A stretch of DNA of 8,135 nucleotides from positions 1-8,135 of the forward strand of contig CAUHBW010000162.1 in the NCBI GenBank assembly GCA_959604115.1, written 5' to 3'. Of this stretch, positions 4,925 to 8,135 are shown one piece after another (the stretch's first letter is position 1; each line of letters begins with the position of its first letter). The notes below the pieces were generated by a model that searched no databases, had not been told where the DNA came from, and saw only the letters and a list, made by a program, of their open reading frames with translations. Source of the DNA: an uncultured Bilophila sp. (GTDB taxonomy: Bacteria > Desulfobacterota > Desulfovibrionia > Desulfovibrionales > Desulfovibrionaceae). Both the position numbers and the translations under genes were made by a program.

Positions 4925-6040
4925 ATGGCAAGTCGCCAGAGGCAATGGACGGACTATCCGGGGGTTTATTTCGTAGAAACGTTTCGGAAGAGGGGGGGAG
5001 GCAAAGAGCGTGTCTACTATGTCGTTTATCGAAAAGGCGGCAGGCAGGTAGAAGAAAAGGTCGGGCATCAGTACAAGGACGCGATGACTCCCGTTCGGGC
5101 GAGTCGCATCAGAGGTGAACGGATCGAAAGTCATTTTACGTCTGAGTTCCCCAGAAGACATGGACAGACGCTGAATCAGCTGTGGTCCCTGTATAGGGAG
5201 ATCAACGGGGACAAAGCGAGCAGCCGCGGGGATATCTATCGATATAATAACTACATCGCTCCCGTTTTTGGCGCGAAGACGCCCGATGAAATGACCACCT
5301 TGGATATCGACAGATTACGGAGCGAACTGCTTACCCGATTGCGCCCGCAAACCGTCAAACATGTTCTTGAGCAGATCAAACGGATTTTGAATTTTGCGGT
5401 AAAAAAAAATTTCATTCCCGTCCCCGCGCATCTTCAGTTTGAAATGCCGGTCGTTGACAATCAAAAAACGGAAATGATGACGCCGGAGCAGATATCCGCT
5501 TTTTTATCCGCCCTGGATGAAGAGCAGGATCAGACGGGGGCTTCCGGTGTTCGCTTGGCCCTTGCGACGGGCATGCGGCACGGAGCAATCGTGGCCCTGC
5601 GCTGGGACGATCTCGATTTTACCAATGGTTTCATCATGCTGCGTGGAGAGGTCGCCAAAAACGGGAAAACGTCAAAAATCCCGATGAGTCCTCCGGCACG
5701 CGCGATTCTCGAACAAATCCCTCGGACGGACAGCCCGTATCTTTTTCCGGGAAAGAAAAAAGGGACGCATCGGGTCACCTTTCGCGATATAGCCCGGAGA
5801 GCCAAACAGGCCGCCGGGCTTCCTGAGGATTTTCGCTGCATGCACGGGTTGCGCCATACGTTCGCCTCGGCCCTCGCCAGCTCGGGGAGGGTCGATTTGT
5901 ATACGCTCCAGAAGCTGCTGACGCACAGCTCGCCATACATGACGCAACGGTATTCGCATCTGGCCGATGAAGCCCTCCTGCGCGCGGCTTCCGTCATGGG
6001 AGATATCTGGAGTGAGGCGGAAAAAGTCGGGAGCAAGTAA
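4925..6040 (+). CDS. int: Tyrosine recombinase / phage-type integrase
   Basis: A 371-residue integrase with a short N-terminal arm-type domain (YPGVYFVETFRKRGGGKERVYY region, residues 11-32), a SAM-like core-binding domain (about 75-170) and a C-terminal catalytic domain. The catalytic set is complete: Arg218 in ATGMRHG, a Lys in the beta-hairpin near 245-251, His307 and Arg310 in HGLRH, His334 in LLTHSS, and nucleophile Tyr343 in TQRYSHL. It cuts and rejoins DNA at attachment sites to insert or excise the element. Start chosen by the GGAGG at 4913-4917; TTG 4889 or ATG 4919 are alternatives. It is transcribed away from the partition operon and ends at a strong hairpin. The N-terminal signature resembles integrases I associate with Desulfovibrionaceae elements; this is recollection. 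No excisionase gene is visible. Confidence 0.92.
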   Translation: MASRQRQWTDYPGVYFVETFRKRGGGKERVYYVVYRKGGRQVEEKVGHQYKDAMTPVRASRIRGERIESHFTSEFPRRHGQTLNQLWSLYREINGDKASSRGDIYRYNNYIAPVFGAKTPDEMTTLDIDRLRSELLTRLRPQTVKHVLEQIKRILNFAVKKNFIPVPAHLQFEMPVVDNQKTEMMTPEQISAFLSALDEEQDQTGASGVRLALATGMRHGAIVALRWDDLDFTNGFIMLRGEVAKNGKTSKIPMSPPARAILEQIPRTDSPYLFPGKKKGTHRVTFRDIARRAKQAAGLPEDFRCMHGLRHTFASALASSGRVDLYTLQKLLTHSSPYMTQRYSHLADEALLRAASVMGDIWSEAEKVGSK

Positions 6041-6052
6041 TAGATCCCGATA

Positions 6053-6089
6053 TGAAAAGAGCTCTTCCCCTATGGAAGAGCTCTTTTCA
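6053..6089. terminator. Bidirectional intrinsic terminator
   Basis: A perfect 16-bp inverted repeat (6053-6068 with 6074-6089; arm TGAAAAGAGCTCTTCC) around a five-base loop. The arms begin with AAAA and end with TTTT, so either strand gives a GC-containing stem ending in a U-run. It sits 12 nt after the integrase stop and 12 nt after the acyltransferase stop on the other strand, ideal for ending both converging transcripts. Confidence 0.85.
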
Positions 6090-6101
6090 CAAAAACTAAA
6101 T

Positions 6102-7157
6102 CTATTTCTTTAGGGTAATAGCCTTTATGTATCCAATTATAGGATTTTCTACGTATAAGTAAATGAAACATCCCGCTGCAATGGTAACTGTCCATGTATA
6201 TAAAAGAAACATATCAATAGATATATACTGCGATATGTTTATATTTTTTATAGCGCTTCCTAGTATTGGTATAAGGATATAATGTGATAGATATATTGAA
6301 TATGAGCAGTCTCCAATAAATTTTAATGCATTTAAATTATGTAAATCGTGTAGCTTTTCATAAAATGAAAAGCAAATTACAAGTAATGCTGACATTACAC
6401 AATACACAAATTTTATATTTGAAGTAAATGTATTTTTACATACTAATATGACTAAAATAAATGTAAATATAGATAAGATGGTTACTACGTTTTTGTTTAA
6501 TTTATACTTCATGAAGAAATCACATATAATAAAACCAATGTAAAACTCTATTATAAAATAATTTGTTAAAAATATTAATGCTGTGCTTGTAGGCCGCATT
6601 AAAAGCGGCACTGAGATCAATATTATAAATGAAAGACCACAACTGATTATAAACAGTCTTCTTTTTAAGAAAAGCCCAAATGCAACTATTATATAGAAAA
6701 AAATTTCGTAGTTAAGTGTCCAGCCAACAGGAAGTATTGGTGACGATTGAAAGTTTGTTGGAATAAATGGAATAAAAAGGAATGAATAGACTATAGATTT
6801 TAAATCAACTTTAGAATAGTAATTGTTTGGAAAAGTAATTAAAAGCAGAATCATTATTAAGGTAAATAACCAGTACAGGGGAGCGACTCTGATAAATCTT
6901 TTTTTGATGAAGGTCCAAAAATAATTTTTATTATGGTTTTTATATGTTATATATGACATGACAAATCCGCTGATAACAAAAAATATATCAACACCAAAAG
7001 AACCGATAGCTTCTTGCTTGCTATAAACCCAAAGTATGGGGGCTCTAAGTGACAAGGCTTGTGCAAGATCTACTGAAAATTGTTGACAGTGAAAAAATAC
7101 GACAGCGATTACGGCTATACCCCGTACTATTTGAATCGATTCAAGCTTCTTTTGCAT
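6102..7157 (-). CDS. Membrane O-acyltransferase (acyltransferase family 3, OafA-like)
   Basis: A 351-residue multi-pass membrane protein with about ten hydrophobic helices, the usual length for acyltransferase-3 proteins lacking a fused SGNH domain. These move an acetyl or other acyl group from the cytoplasm onto cell-surface sugars. Family motifs: IQIVRGIAVIAVVFFHC (8-24) with the conserved His23; FGVDIFFVISGFVMSY (54-69); KKRFIRVAPLYW (85-96); LPVGWTLNYEIFFY (142-155); IGDCSYSIYLSHY (281-293); and a late YLYVENP (334-340). The start is fixed by the family-typical N-terminus, though there is no clear Shine-Dalgarno site. It lies 12 nt after the preceding gene, probably in the same transcript. 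The DNA is strikingly AT-rich with A/T-ending codons, unlike the partition genes, which suggests separate acquisition. The substrate is unknown; O-antigen or capsule modification is likely. Confidence 0.9.
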   Translation of the reverse strand: MQKKLESIQIVRGIAVIAVVFFHCQQFSVDLAQALSLRAPILWVYSKQEAIGSFGVDIFFVISGFVMSYITYKNHNKNYFWTFIKKRFIRVAPLYWLFTLIMILLLITFPNNYYSKVDLKSIVYSFLFIPFIPTNFQSSPILPVGWTLNYEIFFYIIVAFGLFLKRRLFIISCGLSFIILISVPLLMRPTSTALIFLTNYFIIEFYIGFIICDFFMKYKLNKNVVTILSIFTFILVILVCKNTFTSNIKFVYCVMSALLVICFSFYEKLHDLHNLNALKFIGDCSYSIYLSHYILIPILGSAIKNINISQYISIDMFLLYTWTVTIAAGCFIYLYVENPIIGYIKAITLKK

Positions 7158-7169
7158 AGTTATGAACCA

Positions 7170-8135
7170 TTAATAGGTTTTGATGCTCATCAAGATAAAA
7201 CTGAGTGCTCTTTTATCGCTTGAGGCCTGAAGAACATTTTTTTGAGGGATACAGCTCGAAGCAAGTGTAATTTTTATATTGGATCCTATCTTGTTTTCAG
7301 GAATGGGAATATCAAACAGCATCTGCCCATCAGTGACAAATGTTTGTGAAGACATCACATGATCATCAATGGAAAAATCGACAGTACATTTTCCCAAATG
7401 GGGAAAGAGGCTCGGCTTGATGTAGCCTTCGGCGGAAACATGCGATCCGCCGGCTAAAATTTCCGCTTCGACCACAGGTTCCGCCCAAACGAAAGGTTCT
7501 CCTGCATCTCCTTGTTCAGGCGCAAAAATACCTGTCGTAAATCGATTCAATGTTCCATCTTGAATAAGAAGAGCTGAAGGCGCATCCTGCTGGGCTTTGA
7601 GGAATGCGTTTAAGTCCATGACGGAGAACAAATTGTTCTCCGCTTTTCCCGCATAGTCGCGAATATTGGATCTCCAAATAAAATTATAAAGATATATATT
7701 CGAAAGAGTGAGATTTCCGGAAAGGGCTTTGAAAGATACGGTCTCATCACCATGGGACTTCGGAAAAACCAGATTGAGATCCTGCTTTTTTTCTGTGGAA
7801 GATATGCGATAGGTTTTCCCGGCAAAGGTTACTTCCAAAATGCCTGTTCCCGCGACGCTCATTTGCAGGGTGTTGTTGCGGGCGTACCGTCGATAAAAAT
7901 CCCGGTGTTCAGGAATACGCTGCGAGAGGAGGCTTCCTTCATGCAGAAGGGCTTCTTGATGTTCGCCTGAGGTTTTGACGGTCACTGTACCCCGGGTCTG
8001 CCAACCCAGCGTCCCCAAGGCGAACGAACCATTAAAAAGCATGCAGGCCCGATAGTCCCGATCTCCCCAAGTGGCATAGCCGCTCGTGAGTTCCACAAGT
8101 TTTGGTCCGCTTTCAGTAAAAAACGACTCCATTTC
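7170..8135 (-). CDS. Partial beta-rich protein of unknown function, possibly polysaccharide-related
   Basis: The 3' part of a leftward gene. The frame is still open at the window edge: a GAA codon precedes the Met at 8132, and no ribosome binding site can be seen, so the true start is probably outside. The visible 320 residues contain no transmembrane stretch and alternate short hydrophobic strands, consistent with two beta-sandwich modules (roughly 10-150 and 170-320). The C-terminal module ends in a strand pattern, KRALSFILMSIKTY, that I associate with C-terminal domains of glycosyltransferases and other surface-glycan enzymes. That link is weak, and I do not recognise the family. Its coupling to the acyltransferase 12 nt downstream supports a cell-surface sugar role. 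Its base composition is intermediate between the partition genes and the AT-rich acyltransferase. Confidence 0.75.
   Translation of the reverse strand, partial: EMESFFTESGPKLVELTSGYATWGDRDYRACMLFNGSFALGTLGWQTRGTVTVKTSGEHQEALLHEGSLLSQRIPEHRDFYRRYARNNTLQMSVAGTGILEVTFAGKTYRISSTEKKQDLNLVFPKSHGDETVSFKALSGNLTLSNIYLYNFIWRSNIRDYAGKAENNLFSVMDLNAFLKAQQDAPSALLIQDGTLNRFTTGIFAPEQGDAGEPFVWAEPVVEAEILAGGSHVSAEGYIKPSLFPHLGKCTVDFSIDDHVMSSQTFVTDGQMLFDIPIPENKIGSNIKITLASSCIPQKNVLQASSDKRALSFILMSIKTY

Noticed and set aside
4282..6101. tRNA gene as the integration site
   Set aside because: I searched both strands by eye for T-arm and acceptor patterns around the integrase and found none.

Overview
The window looks like one end of an integrated or plasmid-derived accessory element in a GC-rich Gram-negative bacterium. 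The N-terminal signature of the integrase, the style of the winged-helix protein and the base composition remind me of gut-associated Desulfovibrionaceae (Desulfovibrio, Bilophila, Mailhella). That host call is recalled family resemblance, not a search result, and should be treated as tentative.

Layout. Positions 1-525 carry no gene I can support. They hold AT-rich tracts and a likely terminator for the operon to their right. Positions 526-4281 form a leftward four-gene block, in transcription order: a Soj-like ParA (3490-4281), a winged-helix protein built around repeated DNA (2166-3473), a second ParA that closely resembles IncC of IncP plasmid RK2 (1365-2126), and a ParB that closely resembles RK2 KorB (526-1368). 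A 17-bp palindrome at 2139-2155, directly before the IncC-like gene, contains an exact match to the RK2 KorB operator consensus TTTAGCSGCTAAA. The block is therefore a KorB/IncC-type partition and autoregulation module, but with no KorA in view.

The most unusual gene is the winged-helix one. Its DNA carries three arrays of 12-bp units (16 units in all) centred on AGCGCT, flanking the predicted DNA-binding domain. It also carries a 28-bp perfect palindrome, and next to one array a short AT-rich tract with an 18-bp palindrome. This resembles origins embedded in initiator genes (lambda O type), or alternatively a centromere embedded in the gene of its own binding protein. The second ParA, which has no ParB of its own, makes the centromere reading worth testing.

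Positions 4282-4924 are a divergent intergenic region with a GC-rich half and a very AT-rich half. A rightward tyrosine recombinase follows (4925-6040), ending at a strong symmetrical hairpin at 6053-6089 that can terminate both converging transcripts. Beyond it the composition changes sharply. A very AT-rich leftward membrane O-acyltransferase gene (6102-7157) sits 12 nt downstream of a beta-rich protein gene that runs off the right edge (7170-8135). These last two look like surface-polysaccharide cargo or host sequence rather than part of the maintenance module.
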